The notes below the pieces were generated by a model that was not told the origin of the DNA, did not search any database, and saw only the letters and a program-made list of their open reading frames with translations. Both the position numbers and the translations under genes were made by a program. From Bryobacter sp. (lineage in GTDB: Bacteria; Acidobacteriota; Terriglobia; Bryobacterales; Bryobacteraceae), in assembly GCA_022843605.1 (NCBI GenBank), contig JALHNI010000016.1, positions 1 to 64,000 on the forward strand: a stretch of DNA of 64,000 nt, in the 5' to 3' direction. The stretch's first letter is position 1, and each line of letters begins with the position of its first letter. This document shows positions 45,744 to 55,614 of the stretch, piece after piece.

Positions 45744-47992
45744 GCACCCCCCAATATTCCCTGATCGGAACCCGCCCCCCGCGCCACGACGGCGCCGACA
45801 AAGTCACCGGACGCGCCCTCTACGGCGCTGACCTCAAGATGTCCGGTCTCCTCCATGGCTCCATTCTGCGCAGCCCGCATGCCCACGCCCGCATTCTCAG
45901 CATCGACACCTCGAAGGCCGCCGCCCACCCCGATTGCCGTGGCATCGTCACCGCCGCTGACTTCCCCGCCACCCCCGAACGCATCGTCGACCTCGGCGAA
46001 GGCGAAACCCCGCTCTCCTACATCCGCGGCAACATGCTCGCCAGCGGTAAAGTGCTCTACGAAGGCCATGCCGTCGCCGCCGTCGCCGCCACCAGTGCAC
46101 AAGCCGCCGCCGAAATCGCCAAGCTCATCGAAATGAAGTACGAGCCGCTTCCCTGCGTCCTCACCGCTCCTGCGGCCATGGCCCCCGGCGCGCCGTTGCT
46201 TCACCCCGATCTCCGCTGCAAAGAGTTCGGCCAACCCACCACCGCGCCCAGCAACGTCGCCGACCACTTCCGACAAGTAATGGGCAACAGCGAAGAGGGC
46301 TTCGCCCAGGCCGACATCGTCATCGAACGCGAGTTCACCACCTCCACCGTCCACCAGGGCTACATCGAACCCCACACCGCCACCGCCCTCTGGAACAACG
46401 ACGGCCGCTTGCTGATCTGGTGCGCCACCCAGGGCAGCTTCGTCGTCCGCGATAGCGTCGCCTGCATGCTCGACCTGCCCGTCTCCCGCGTCCGCGTCAC
46501 GCCCATGGAAATCGGCGGTGGCTTCGGCGGCAAAGTCCCGGTCTACGTCGAACCCGTCGCCGCGCTGCTCTCGCAAAAGACGGGCCACCCCGTCAAGATC
46601 ACCATGACCCGCCGCGAGGTCCTCGAAGGCTCCGGCCCCACGCCTGGTTCCTTCATCCGCGTCAAAATCGGCGCCAAGAAAGATGGCACCCTCGTCGCCG
46701 CTCAAGCCTACTTGGCCTACGAAGCCGGCGCTTATCCGGGCGCCATGGTCAGCCCCGCAGCCACCTGCGTCTTTGCCGCCTACGACATCCCCAACCAGAC
46801 CATCGACGGCTATGACGTCGTCGTCAACAAGCCCTCCACCGCGCCCTACCGCGCTCCCGGCGCCACCAACGCCGCCTTCGCCACGGAGACCGTGCTCGAC
46901 GAGATCGCCGAGACCCTCAAGCTCGATCCGCTCGACCTCCGCATCAGGAACGCCGCCAAAGAAGGCACCCGCCGCGCCGACGGCGCCAAGTTCCGCCGCA
47001 TCGGCTGCCTCGAAGTCCTCGAAACCATGAAGGCGCATCCGCATTACTCCGCGCCCCTCGGCGAACCGTCGCATGCCGCCGCCCAGCGCGGCCGCGGCGT
47101 CGCCGTCGGCTTCTGGATGAACGCCGGCCTGCCCTCCAGTTGCACCCTCAACGTCCATGCCGACGGCAGCGTCGGACTCATTGAGGGCTCCACCGACATC
47201 GGTGGCTCCCGCACCTCCATCGCCATGCAGGCCGCCGAAGTCCTCGGCCTCCAGTCTGAAGACATGCGCCCCTCGGTCGTCGACACCGACACCATTGGCT
47301 ACACCGGCGTCACCGGCGGCTCCCGAACCACCTTTGCCACCGGCTGGGCCGCTCATGACGCCGCCCAGGACGTCGTCAGGCAGATGAAAGAACGCGCCGC
47401 CCGCCTCTGGCAGGTGGAAGAAGTCCAGTTCGCCAATGGCGTATTCACCGGCGGTGAACACAAGCTCACCTTCAAGCAACTTGCCGCGCGCGTGGGAGAA
47501 ATCGGCGCCCCCGTGGTGGGCCGCGCCTCGGTCAATCCCCGCGGCGCCGGCGGCTCCTTCGCCGGCGTCATCGTCGACGTCGAAGTCGACATGGAGACCG
47601 GCAAAACCAGCATTATCCGCTTCACCTCGGTGCAGGACGCCGGCAAGGCTATCCACCCCAGCTACGTCGAAGGCCAGATGCAGGGCGGCAGCGTCCAGGG
47701 CATCGGCTGGGCGCTCAACGAAGAGTACTTCATGAGCGCTGAAGGCCGCATGATGAATGCCAGCTTCCTCGACTACCGCATGCCGACGGCCCTCGACGTC
47801 CCGATGATCGACACCGCCATCGTCGAAGTACCCAACCCCGTTCACCCCTACGGCGTCCGCGGCGTCGGCGAAGCCAACATTGTCGCGCCCCCCGCCGCCA
47901 TCGCCAACGCCATCCACGCCGCCACCGGCCATCGGATGCGTCACCTACCCATGAACCCGCCCAGCGTCATGGCGGCGATTCTCAGAGGGTGA
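45740..47992 (+). CDS. Xanthine dehydrogenase-family molybdopterin-binding subunit (CoxL-like)
   Basis: RHDGADKVTGRALYGADL; IGGGFGGKVPVYVEP; APYRAPGATNAAFATE; GVRGVGEANIVAPPAAIANAI. Confidence 0.95.
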   Translation: MSTPQYSLIGTRPPRHDGADKVTGRALYGADLKMSGLLHGSILRSPHAHARILSIDTSKAAAHPDCRGIVTAADFPATPERIVDLGEGETPLSYIRGNMLASGKVLYEGHAVAAVAATSAQAAAEIAKLIEMKYEPLPCVLTAPAAMAPGAPLLHPDLRCKEFGQPTTAPSNVADHFRQVMGNSEEGFAQADIVIEREFTTSTVHQGYIEPHTATALWNNDGRLLIWCATQGSFVVRDSVACMLDLPVSRVRVTPMEIGGGFGGKVPVYVEPVAALLSQKTGHPVKITMTRREVLEGSGPTPGSFIRVKIGAKKDGTLVAAQAYLAYEAGAYPGAMVSPAATCVFAAYDIPNQTIDGYDVVVNKPSTAPYRAPGATNAAFATETVLDEIAETLKLDPLDLRIRNAAKEGTRRADGAKFRRIGCLEVLETMKAHPHYSAPLGEPSHAAAQRGRGVAVGFWMNAGLPSSCTLNVHADGSVGLIEGSTDIGGSRTSIAMQAAEVLGLQSEDMRPSVVDTDTIGYTGVTGGSRTTFATGWAAHDAAQDVVRQMKERAARLWQVEEVQFANGVFTGGEHKLTFKQLAARVGEIGAPVVGRASVNPRGAGGSFAGVIVDVEVDMETGKTSIIRFTSVQDAGKAIHPSYVEGQMQGGSVQGIGWALNEEYFMSAEGRMMNASFLDYRMPTALDVPMIDTAIVEVPNPVHPYGVRGVGEANIVAPPAAIANAIHAATGHRMRHLPMNPPSVMAAILRG

Positions 47993-48071
47993 GTCGCGGT
48001 TGACGAGCTTTGTGGACAACACCGCCCTCAGGAATCCAAACTAGGCAGAAGGCGCTGGAGGGAGATGCTAG

Positions 48072-48383
48072 ATGACCAAGACTAGACCCACCATCGTTGT
48101 CAAGACATCAGACGCCTTGGCGCAGACCTTAGGGCTTACTGGGGCGGACGCGCAGGAATGGCGGGTACAACACGCGCTGCTCAAGCGGCTTCGGCAAGTC
48201 GTGCAGCAAGAATCCCTCACCCATGCCGACGTAGCCAAACGGGGAGGTTCGTCACGAACCCGGATCACAGCGATCCTGAATGGCAACCTCGATAACGTCT
48301 CCATCGACCTGCTGATCAGCCTGCTCAGCGGCCTCGGCTATCGGGTAAAGGTAAAGTTGTCGCGCATCGACTCAGCAGCGTGA
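48072..48383 (+). CDS. XRE-type helix-turn-helix protein
   Basis: LTHADVAKRGGSSRTRITAILNGNLDNVSIDLLISLLSGLGYRVKVK. Confidence 0.82.
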   Translation: MTKTRPTIVVKTSDALAQTLGLTGADAQEWRVQHALLKRLRQVVQQESLTHADVAKRGGSSRTRITAILNGNLDNVSIDLLISLLSGLGYRVKVKLSRIDSAA

Positions 48384-48387
48384 ACCT

Positions 48388-48651
48388 ATGCCCCAAGTCT
48401 ACATCCCAGCTCTGCTACGGCCTTGCACCAACGGGCAGGAACTGGTGGAAGCCGAAGGTCAAACCGTCCGCGACGTCGTCGCCTCTCTCGAAACCCAATA
48501 CCCCGGGCTACGCGGACGCCTGGTCAGCGAAGGACGGCTGCTGCCCAATATCGCCATTGGCATCGACGGCGAGGTCAGCGTCCTCGGCCTGAACGAAACC
48601 GTCCCGCCCGACGCCGAGATTCAATTCCTCACCGCCATCAAAGGCGGCTAG
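48388..48651 (+). CDS. MoaD/ThiS family sulfur carrier protein
   Basis: MPQVYIPALLRP..VRDVVASLETQYPGLRGRL..; C-terminal di-Gly KGG. Confidence 0.9.
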   Translation: MPQVYIPALLRPCTNGQELVEAEGQTVRDVVASLETQYPGLRGRLVSEGRLLPNIAIGIDGEVSVLGLNETVPPDAEIQFLTAIKGG

Positions 48652-49199
48652 AGCCCCAGTTCGGCGGACCGGGCCTGCATCGCCTTCAAACAGAAGCCTA
48701 CATGCACGTCCAAATCGACGCCCATCTCCGCCACTCCCACCGCGATGTCCTCCCGGTTCACGCCGCGCGCAAAGGCCTTGTCTTTCAGCTTCTTTTTGAC
48801 GCCCGCCACATCCACGTCATGCACGCTCTTCGTCGGCTTCACATAGCTGCAGGCCGTAATGAAGCCCGCCAATTCATCGCAGGCAAACAACGCCCGCTCC
48901 AGCTTCGACACCCGGTCAATCCCGGTAAAGGTGGCATGGGACAAAATCGCTCGCCGGATCTCCTCGCTCACGCCCCGTTCGGCCAGGATCGCCTCACCCT
49001 TCACCGGATGGTCCGGCAGCGTGGGATGAATCTCCCAGTCGAAATCATGCAAGAGCGCTGTCACCCGCCACTTTTCCTCGTCCTCGCCGTATTCCTGGGC
49101 GTAGGCCGCCACGCAGGTCTCCACCGCCAGCGCATGTTTTCGCAGACTTTCTGACTTCACGAACTCACACAACAGTTGCCAAGCTTCATCTCGGGTCAT
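48648..49199 (-). CDS. HD-domain phosphohydrolase-like protein
   Basis: Start taken at ATG 49199; LRKHALAVE..LLHDFDWEIHP..DHPVKGEAIL..AILSHATF. Confidence 0.88.
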   Translation of the reverse strand: MTRDEAWQLLCEFVKSESLRKHALAVETCVAAYAQEYGEDEEKWRVTALLHDFDWEIHPTLPDHPVKGEAILAERGVSEEIRRAILSHATFTGIDRVSKLERALFACDELAGFITACSYVKPTKSVHDVDVAGVKKKLKDKAFARGVNREDIAVGVAEMGVDLDVHVGFCLKAMQARSAELGL

Positions 49200-49232
49200 C
49201 TTTGTACTATAATCAGAGTTGTCCGCACGTGT

Positions 49233-49308
49233 GGGCCTGTGGCGCAGTTGGGAGCGCGCTTCCATGGCATGGAAGAGGTCAACGGTTCGAACCCGTTCAG
49301 GTCCACCA
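49233..49308 (+). tRNA. tRNA-Ala (anticodon GGC)
   Basis: Cloverleaf: GGGCCTG/CAGGTCC acceptor with G3:U70, CTTCC-ATGGCAT-GGAAG anticodon arm, GGTTCGAACC T-arm, encoded CCA. Confidence 0.95.
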
Positions 49309-49333
49309 ATCCCCTCCCGTTCATTCCAACCAA

Positions 49334-49969
49334 GTGTCTTTCGCCGAAGAACTCGCGCAGCTTCTCCCCTCAGACTTGCCCCATCGTGATCGCGTCGTGG
49401 CTGTGTGTGCCCGGCACCTCGATTTGATCGTGGAGATCAATCGAACCATGAACTTAACGCGCATCCTCGGAGAGCGCGAAGCCGCCATCAAACACGTCCT
49501 GGATTCGTTGATGCCCTGGCGCCTCTTCAAAAATGCCAGGCGCGTCGCCGACGCCGGCACCGGAGCCGGTTTCCCCGGTATCCCTCTCTCGCTGGTTCTG
49601 CCGGACACCCAGTTTTTCCTGCTTGAGTCCGTCCAGAAGAAGGCCCGCTTCGTTCAGTCCGCCGTTGACGCTCTCGAACTCCCCAACGTCGCCGTCATCC
49701 CCCTCCGCGCCGAAGAGTGGCTGCAAAAACAGCGGGTCGACCTGGTCACCGCCCGCGCCGTCGCCCCCCTGGAGAAGGCCCTTCCCCTCTTCGCCCCCGC
49801 GCTCCGCAACGGCGCCCGCGCCCTCCTCTACAAAGGCCCCGACGTCGAGAACGAAATCGCCCTCGCCCAAAACGACGCCCGCAACCGCCGCATCAAAATC
49901 CAAATCGTCGAGCGCTACCAACTCCCTGACGACCTCGGCTCCCGCACCATCGTCGAGCTCTCGGCTTAA
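49334..49969 (+). CDS. rsmG: 16S rRNA (guanine(527)-N(7))-methyltransferase
   Basis: GTG start; INRTMNLTRI; DAGTGAGFPGIPLSLVLPDTQFFLLESVQKKARF. Confidence 0.92.
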   Translation: MSFAEELAQLLPSDLPHRDRVVAVCARHLDLIVEINRTMNLTRILGEREAAIKHVLDSLMPWRLFKNARRVADAGTGAGFPGIPLSLVLPDTQFFLLESVQKKARFVQSAVDALELPNVAVIPLRAEEWLQKQRVDLVTARAVAPLEKALPLFAPALRNGARALLYKGPDVENEIALAQNDARNRRIKIQIVERYQLPDDLGSRTIVELSA

Positions 49970-50178
49970 ACACCGGTCACCAAAACCGGAAATAATCCTA
50001 AATCCAACTGCCTGAAGCACTTCACCCCGCCCGAACGCCCCAATCCCCCCCTGATTCTTGACTCCGCCTGCGAACCTAAGAATGGCGGACCTTCCCGGCT
50101 GCCCCGATTTCGCGCTCAAGCCCCTAACCCGCGAAAAACAAGAGAGAAACCCGAAAAATGGCTTTGTTCCGTAGCCCC

Positions 50179-51501
50179 TTAGTTCGAAGCCGCTTGCCCC
50201 GCTGCGTAGCAGTGCAGTTGCAGCCCCAAAGCCCACCGTCGCTGGAAACCTTTCCAATAGCCCGCCTCACCGGCACTGAACTTGCCCCCTGCTTGCTCTC
50301 CCGGCTTCACCGGCCAGGGGGCATCCCCTGCGCGCTTCACCCCCGGCCGCAGATACGCAAGGCGCGACGAATCGCCCTTCAAATACAGGTCCAGAAATGC
50401 TGTGGCGAAATGCTGATTGATCGCCGTAATCCGGTCCTTCCGCCACACCGGCTCTTCAAAGCTCTCGCGCGACACAAAATCCAGACCGATCCCCTCGGGA
50501 GCCGGATTGCCGCCCACATTGTGCCGCGCATTCTCATAAACCAGCATGCAGCGCTCCGAGTTCTTTGCCCCCTCGAATACCCGCTTCACGCCCTGCTCAT
50601 AGCCCGAGACATCATCGTGATCGCCCACAATGAACAGCGACGGCAGCGACAGCCCTTCAAGCCCTTTCGCGTCCCAACTGTTCATCGGCGGCTGAGCCCC
50701 CCAAGGCGCGATCGCGATGATTGCTTTAAGATTCGACGGGCGGCGTCCGACGAACTTCTCGTTGCCCGCAATAAATCCGTCCAGATAGCCGCCTGGCACC
50801 AGCCTCGTCAGCGCCGATTGCGCACTGTACCCCGCACCCCCACTCGCCAACGCCCCGTAGCCCCCCATCGAATAGCCGACAATCGCCGCCTTCTCCGCAT
50901 CCAGTATGCCGCCGAGAAACAGCGGCTGGCGGCTCAGGCTTTCGAGCACGAAAAGCTGATCCGCCGCGCGATTCAGCAGCGTGCTCGGGAACGCCCGTAT
51001 CTCGCCGAAAACAGAATCCGTATGATCGATCGCGGCGACGACGTAGCCCTTCGAAGCCAGGTTTTCCGTCAGGTAAGAAAGGAACGTCCGCGATCCCGGA
51101 TAGCCATGCGACACAATCACCAGCGGGAACTTCCCGTCCTGCCGAGGTACCGCATCGCGCTTCGCCTTGCCGGAGATCTGAAACGTGGTGGGGACACCCG
51201 GCCGTCCCGCCGACCGGCCCGCCATCTGGCTTTCGTAAACCGTGTGTGCCTGCTCCCCCGCGGCCAAGGTCGCGGGATACCAGATCTCTACCTTCAACTT
51301 ACGATCCGCCACCGGCGCCGACTTACTCTCAACGCTGTAGCGCAGAATATCTACCTGCCCGGGGTGAACCAACTCCACCGTTCGAACGCCGACACTGTAA
51401 GTGCCGAACGCAGCCAATTCGGGCGCGTCCGGCCCCGGCACGCTGAAGTAAGTCTGGGCGGCCAGCCTCGCCGCCACCAGTCCAGCCAAGTACAGGCGCA
51501 T
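50179..51501 (-). CDS. Secreted alpha/beta hydrolase (dienelactone hydrolase/PAF-AH-like)
   Basis: FPLVIVSHGYPGSRTFLSYLTENLASKGYVVAAIDHTDS; VGYSMGGYGALA. Confidence 0.85.
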   Translation of the reverse strand: MRLYLAGLVAARLAAQTYFSVPGPDAPELAAFGTYSVGVRTVELVHPGQVDILRYSVESKSAPVADRKLKVEIWYPATLAAGEQAHTVYESQMAGRSAGRPGVPTTFQISGKAKRDAVPRQDGKFPLVIVSHGYPGSRTFLSYLTENLASKGYVVAAIDHTDSVFGEIRAFPSTLLNRAADQLFVLESLSRQPLFLGGILDAEKAAIVGYSMGGYGALASGGAGYSAQSALTRLVPGGYLDGFIAGNEKFVGRRPSNLKAIIAIAPWGAQPPMNSWDAKGLEGLSLPSLFIVGDHDDVSGYEQGVKRVFEGAKNSERCMLVYENARHNVGGNPAPEGIGLDFVSRESFEEPVWRKDRITAINQHFATAFLDLYLKGDSSRLAYLRPGVKRAGDAPWPVKPGEQAGGKFSAGEAGYWKGFQRRWALGLQLHCYAAGQAASN

Positions 51502-51513
51502 GGGAGGATTCCT

Positions 51514-52812
51514 TTAAAGTGTTTCGGGCTTGTAACCGCCGCGCGACCGGTCGTAGAGCCAAATGGCGCCAAACACGATCAGTAAGATCGCTGGTAAAAT
51601 CGCCACGGCCTGAAACGAGGTAGAAGCCGCCGCGCTCAGTACGCTCTCTAACTCGGGGCCGGATAACTGACTGAACGCCGCTTCACCGCCCGCCTTTTCG
51701 ATCTTAGCCGTATCGAAGATCTGCCCCAGCTTAGGCAGCACCAGAAAGATGGATAAATTGCCAGCCGTGCCCATCAGGCCCATCAGCAAAGCGCCACCGC
51801 GCGGAAACCGCTCCGCCGCTGCCGCCAACATCGTGGGCCACATGTAACAAACGCCGGTGCCCCACAAAGTGGCGGCCAGAAAACCAGTAAATGGCGAATT
51901 CGCAAAACTTAGGGCCACCAAGCCGAGCGAAGCCAACAGAGCCGAGATCCAAAGCAACCCGACCGGCGAGAGCTTATGCGCCAAAGGACCTGCAAAGTGA
52001 CGCATCGCAAACATCAAGCCGCTCACGTAAATCAGCAGGATGATGCCCTGCATCCCCACCGTGCGCGACAGCGCCAGGTCCACCCACTGGCCGGGAGCCA
52101 GTTCCGAAGCCGCAGTGAGAAACATCGACAGAAACCAGACGAGGAAGAATGGCTTGAGTAACTCACGAAACATCTGGCTGGCCGGAATGCCCGCCGCCGC
52201 GCGCTCCGTCGGCGGGAACTTCAAGGTCAGGCTCATCACGCCGAAGATAGCAGCCGGCAATAAGCTGCAAGCGAGCTTCACCTTCCAGGAAACACCGGCC
52301 TGCGCCAGCGCCAAGCCGATCAACCCACCGATGATAATGCCACCGGGCCACCAGGCATGAAGCGTATTCAACTTAGCCGTTTTATCGTTTGGATAGATCG
52401 CTGTCGTCAACGGATTGATCACCGTCTCGACGAGTCCCCAGCCGATACCAATCACCACCATCCCGCCCCACACTGCCCAATACACAGCCGGGCCGGACGC
52501 AATTTCGCCCGCGAACATCACCCCCAGCGTACCGACGATAAAGCAGAGAGAAGACAGGGCCAGCAGGCGGCCCATACCAAGAAAATCCAGCATCGGACTC
52601 CCGATCGCAATCGTAATGGCAAAGCCCAGCGACGCCACACCCAACACCGCGCCGGTCATCGCGGCGGAACTCAACCGGTCGAGCGGATCAAAGAATGTCG
52701 ATTGCAGATCAGAGGCAACACTCGACCTCAGGGCAAAGTTGATGCCGGCGGTCATTAAAGCGAGTAGGCTGACAAGAAACAGTTTGGCGTGGTCGTACTT
52801 AGACGTGGACAT
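51514..52812 (-). CDS. MFS transporter, sugar:cation (FucP/Gluc-type)-like
   Basis: 12-TM pattern; GIGWGLVETVINPLTTAIYPNDKTAKLNTLHAWWPGGIIIGGLIG. Confidence 0.88.
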   Translation of the reverse strand: MSTSKYDHAKLFLVSLLALMTAGINFALRSSVASDLQSTFFDPLDRLSSAAMTGAVLGVASLGFAITIAIGSPMLDFLGMGRLLALSSLCFIVGTLGVMFAGEIASGPAVYWAVWGGMVVIGIGWGLVETVINPLTTAIYPNDKTAKLNTLHAWWPGGIIIGGLIGLALAQAGVSWKVKLACSLLPAAIFGVMSLTLKFPPTERAAAGIPASQMFRELLKPFFLVWFLSMFLTAASELAPGQWVDLALSRTVGMQGIILLIYVSGLMFAMRHFAGPLAHKLSPVGLLWISALLASLGLVALSFANSPFTGFLAATLWGTGVCYMWPTMLAAAAERFPRGGALLMGLMGTAGNLSIFLVLPKLGQIFDTAKIEKAGGEAAFSQLSGPELESVLSAAASTSFQAVAILPAILLIVFGAIWLYDRSRGGYKPETL

Positions 52813-52822
52813 GAATGTCCGT

Positions 52823-53287
52823 TTATACCACGCCCTCCACGAACTCCGGTTCGCACACCACGTCGCTATTCACCGACCTGGCAATGTAGCACTCCTCATG
52901 CGCCGCATGATGCATTTCCACAATCTGTTCGCGCGTTGGAAGAAGGTCGCCAGAGAAGCGCACTTCCGGCCGAAGCGTCACCCGGGAAATCCGGTTCTGG
53001 GTCATCGTGCCCGCGGCCGAGTCCTGATATCCGTCCACCCGGAAGCCCCGTTTTGCGGCGATCGACAGAAACCAGAGCATATGACAACTGGAGAGAGCCG
53101 CGACGAAGGCCTCTTCCGGATCAAGGGCCGCGGGGTCGGAGAACGGGACGCGCACGGAATGCGGCGATGAAGATCCCGGCACTTCGAGCCCACCGTCGAA
53201 CCGCAGCAGGTGGCGACGGCTGTAGCGCTGGTCAAGGAAAGGCTGATCTTCACGGGTCCACAGGATTTGGGCAGTGTATTCGGCCAT
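52823..53287 (-). CDS. OsmC-family protein
   Basis: Start taken at ATG 53287; DPEEAFVAALSSCHMLWFLSIAAKRGF; HHAAHEECYIARSV. Confidence 0.9.
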   Translation of the reverse strand: MAEYTAQILWTREDQPFLDQRYSRRHLLRFDGGLEVPGSSSPHSVRVPFSDPAALDPEEAFVAALSSCHMLWFLSIAAKRGFRVDGYQDSAAGTMTQNRISRVTLRPEVRFSGDLLPTREQIVEMHHAAHEECYIARSVNSDVVCEPEFVEGVV

Positions 53288-53289
53288 CT

Positions 53290-55053
53290 TCACCGGAATA
53301 CCACGTCGAGAACCGGCGCACCAGCAGGCACGCCGTCGGGCACACGAATATTGATCTGGTACACTCCCACCAACCCGGGCGCGAGGCCCGCAAACAGCAG
53401 TTCGCACTCACGCCCGCCCAGCGTCACCACCGGCAGAGCCAAGACCGGGGAAAGCACAGCCACGGAGGCCGGCGCACCGGTCTCCGGCTGATTCCCGGTG
53501 GGCCCCAAACCGGTCGCATAGAAATACACCAACTCGCCGGCAACCAGCGGCCGCTCCGGCGTCACCAGAGTGTTGTCCGCGTGGCGCACGATGATCGGGG
53601 CGCTGTTGGCCATGAATACACCTGGCCGGGTCAACGTGACGGAAACGTCAGCGAGTTCCACCGTCTCGGCACCTGCAATCACCCGGACCGTCGCCGGAGC
53701 AAGCTCAGTCTCGAACGGCACCTGAAAGTTCACCTGTTCCAAGTCGCCGGACTTTGCCACGGCATAAAGCGGCGCCTCGCGTCCGTTCACCAGCACCCGC
53801 ACGCCCGCCAGCGTCCGTGGCAACGGCAAGCTGCTGGCCGCGGTGACACCCTCCGTTGGCAACACGCCCCTCAAAAAGGCCGAAGCTACGCCACCCGGCG
53901 CAAGTCCACCGCGAAAACTGGCCCCGTTCACGACCGACGTCAGCCCTCTCGCCAGAGGCGTCGGCACCAGTCTCAGCACCCGCCCGCCGCTATGGTCGCC
54001 CGCATAGAGAGTGCCATCCTCGTCCTCACCGAAAGTAGAGATGTTGATGCGGCTTTCCAGCAGCAGGCGATTGCGATAGCCGCCATCGAGACCCCAGATT
54101 CGGCCCGAGACATAGTCCGCGTAAACGTAGGTGCCGGTGAGCGACGAGGCCACCGGCCCGCGATACACGTAGCCGCCCGTAACCGAGAGGTCGCCTTGCG
54201 CCCGGGTATACTCGTGCACCGGCGGCGTGGTCCCCGTCGGATCACAAGGTGTTTGCCGGCATTGCAGACCTTCGGTGATGCGCCAGCCATAGTTCTCGCC
54301 ACCGCGGCTATTGGCGGGCTGGACATTGATCTCTTCAGCCCGGTTCTGGCCGACGTCGGCCATCCAAAGGTCGCCCGTCAGGCGATCGAACGAATAGCGC
54401 CACGGATTCCGCAAACCGACTGCCCAGATCTCGGGCAGAATCGAAGCGTCACCCACGAAGGGGTTCGAAGCCGGCACCCGGTACGGGTCCCCCTCCACGT
54501 CAATCCTCAGCATCTTGCCCAGCATCGAGCGCCGGTTCTGCGCCTGATTCTGCGGGTCGTTGCCGCTGCCGCCATCGCCCCAGCCGATGTACAGATAGCC
54601 ATCCGGGCCAAACTGCAGTTGGCCGCCGTTGTGGTTCTGAAAGGGCTGCGCGACACGCATCACGATCCGCTCACTGCCCGGATCCGCTGTGTCATCGGTG
54701 GCCAGCGAATAGCGGGCGACGATCGAGTTGCGGCACTGCGGATCCGTGTAGTTCACGTAGAACTGGCGCTTGGCGGCGAAGCCCGGCGGGAAGGCGAGGC
54801 CCAGCAATCCGCACTCGCCCGCTCGGTTAGTGCGCGTCGCGATATTGAGAAACGGCGTGGGGCTCAGCCCGCCCGCGCGCCAGATCCGAATGATTCCGTT
54901 CTGCTGGACGATGAACAAGCGCCCGGAGCCATCGCGCGCGCTCTGAATGTCGACCGGGCTCGTCAGGCCCGTGGCGATCGGCTCCAAACGAAGTTCGGCA
55001 GTCTGGGCAAAGAGCTCGGCGGCCCACAGGAAAGCGGCGAGGGAAATACGCAT
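53290..55053 (-). CDS. PQQ-dependent sugar dehydrogenase with Solibacter-type C-terminal (TIGR03437-like) domain
   Basis: RLFIVQQNGIIRIW; FGPDGYLYIGWGDGGSGNDPQNQAQ; GLRNPWRYSFDRLTGDLWMADVGQN; C-terminal VVNGASFRGGLAPGGVASAFL...YATGLGPT...GLVGVYQINIRVP. Confidence 0.92.
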   Translation of the reverse strand: MRISLAAFLWAAELFAQTAELRLEPIATGLTSPVDIQSARDGSGRLFIVQQNGIIRIWRAGGLSPTPFLNIATRTNRAGECGLLGLAFPPGFAAKRQFYVNYTDPQCRNSIVARYSLATDDTADPGSERIVMRVAQPFQNHNGGQLQFGPDGYLYIGWGDGGSGNDPQNQAQNRRSMLGKMLRIDVEGDPYRVPASNPFVGDASILPEIWAVGLRNPWRYSFDRLTGDLWMADVGQNRAEEINVQPANSRGGENYGWRITEGLQCRQTPCDPTGTTPPVHEYTRAQGDLSVTGGYVYRGPVASSLTGTYVYADYVSGRIWGLDGGYRNRLLLESRINISTFGEDEDGTLYAGDHSGGRVLRLVPTPLARGLTSVVNGASFRGGLAPGGVASAFLRGVLPTEGVTAASSLPLPRTLAGVRVLVNGREAPLYAVAKSGDLEQVNFQVPFETELAPATVRVIAGAETVELADVSVTLTRPGVFMANSAPIIVRHADNTLVTPERPLVAGELVYFYATGLGPTGNQPETGAPASVAVLSPVLALPVVTLGGRECELLFAGLAPGLVGVYQINIRVPDGVPAGAPVLDVVFR

Positions 55054-55113
55054 CCTTCCTCGATTGTAAGGAGCCGCCGCGCAACCGCGGGTTAACTTTG
55101 CGAGAATTACGGG

Positions 55114-55614
55114 ATGCCACGCTGCACTTCCCTTCTGCTTCTTTGTGCCGCCACCTTAGCCGCGGCCGACACCGCGCCCCCGCCGCGCGTCTTCGATGCC
55201 GCCCAGGTACAGGCCGTTTACCGCGTCCTGCTGGACCGCAATGCCCTGATGCTCGAGTCGATCAAAGAGGTCATCAAACAGAAAGGCGTTACCGATGGCC
55301 AAGTGCTCATCACCGCCGGCTCAGTCAGCGAATGCACCTATCACTATGTCGAGTCCACCGCCATCGTGCCCAAAGATCTGTTCAAGACCGTTAAGGGACC
55401 CTTTGAGATTCTCGGCGGCGGCGGCATCATCGCCGATGGCGAGCCGCACATTCACATCACACTCGCTGACGCCGAAAAAGGCGCCTTCGGCGGACACCTG
55501 GAGAACGGCTGCAAGATCCTCTACCTGGGCGAGATCACGATCACGAAGTACAGCGGTCAGGCGTTGACGCGCAAGAAGAATCAGCAGGGCGTCTCGCTAC
55601 TCGAGAAGAAGTAG
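55114..55614 (+). CDS. Secreted PPC/DUF296-like domain protein
   Basis: Signal-like MPRCTSLLLLCAATLAAA; GPFEILGGGGIIADGEPHIHITLADAEKGAFGGHLENGCKILYLGEI. Confidence 0.65.
   Translation: MPRCTSLLLLCAATLAAADTAPPPRVFDAAQVQAVYRVLLDRNALMLESIKEVIKQKGVTDGQVLITAGSVSECTYHYVESTAIVPKDLFKTVKGPFEILGGGGIIADGEPHIHITLADAEKGAFGGHLENGCKILYLGEITITKYSGQALTRKKNQQGVSLLEKK

Noticed and set aside
45680-47944. 754-aa minus-strand ORF antisense to the molybdenum hydroxylase large subunit
   Set aside because: High-GC third-position shadow ORF (Gly/Asp/Ala-rich); plus strand has clear CoxL-like motifs. The same holds for 41812-43083, 13130-14647 and 8924-10132.
48000-48071. Possible toxin partner (RelE/Gp49-like) upstream of the XRE gene
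   Set aside because: No open frame long enough; the XRE gene appears solitary, so no toxin-antitoxin call.
52789-55095. 768-aa plus-strand ORF over the OsmC and PQQ-dehydrogenase genes
   Set aside because: Arg/Pro/His-rich shadow ORF; the minus strand encodes known families.
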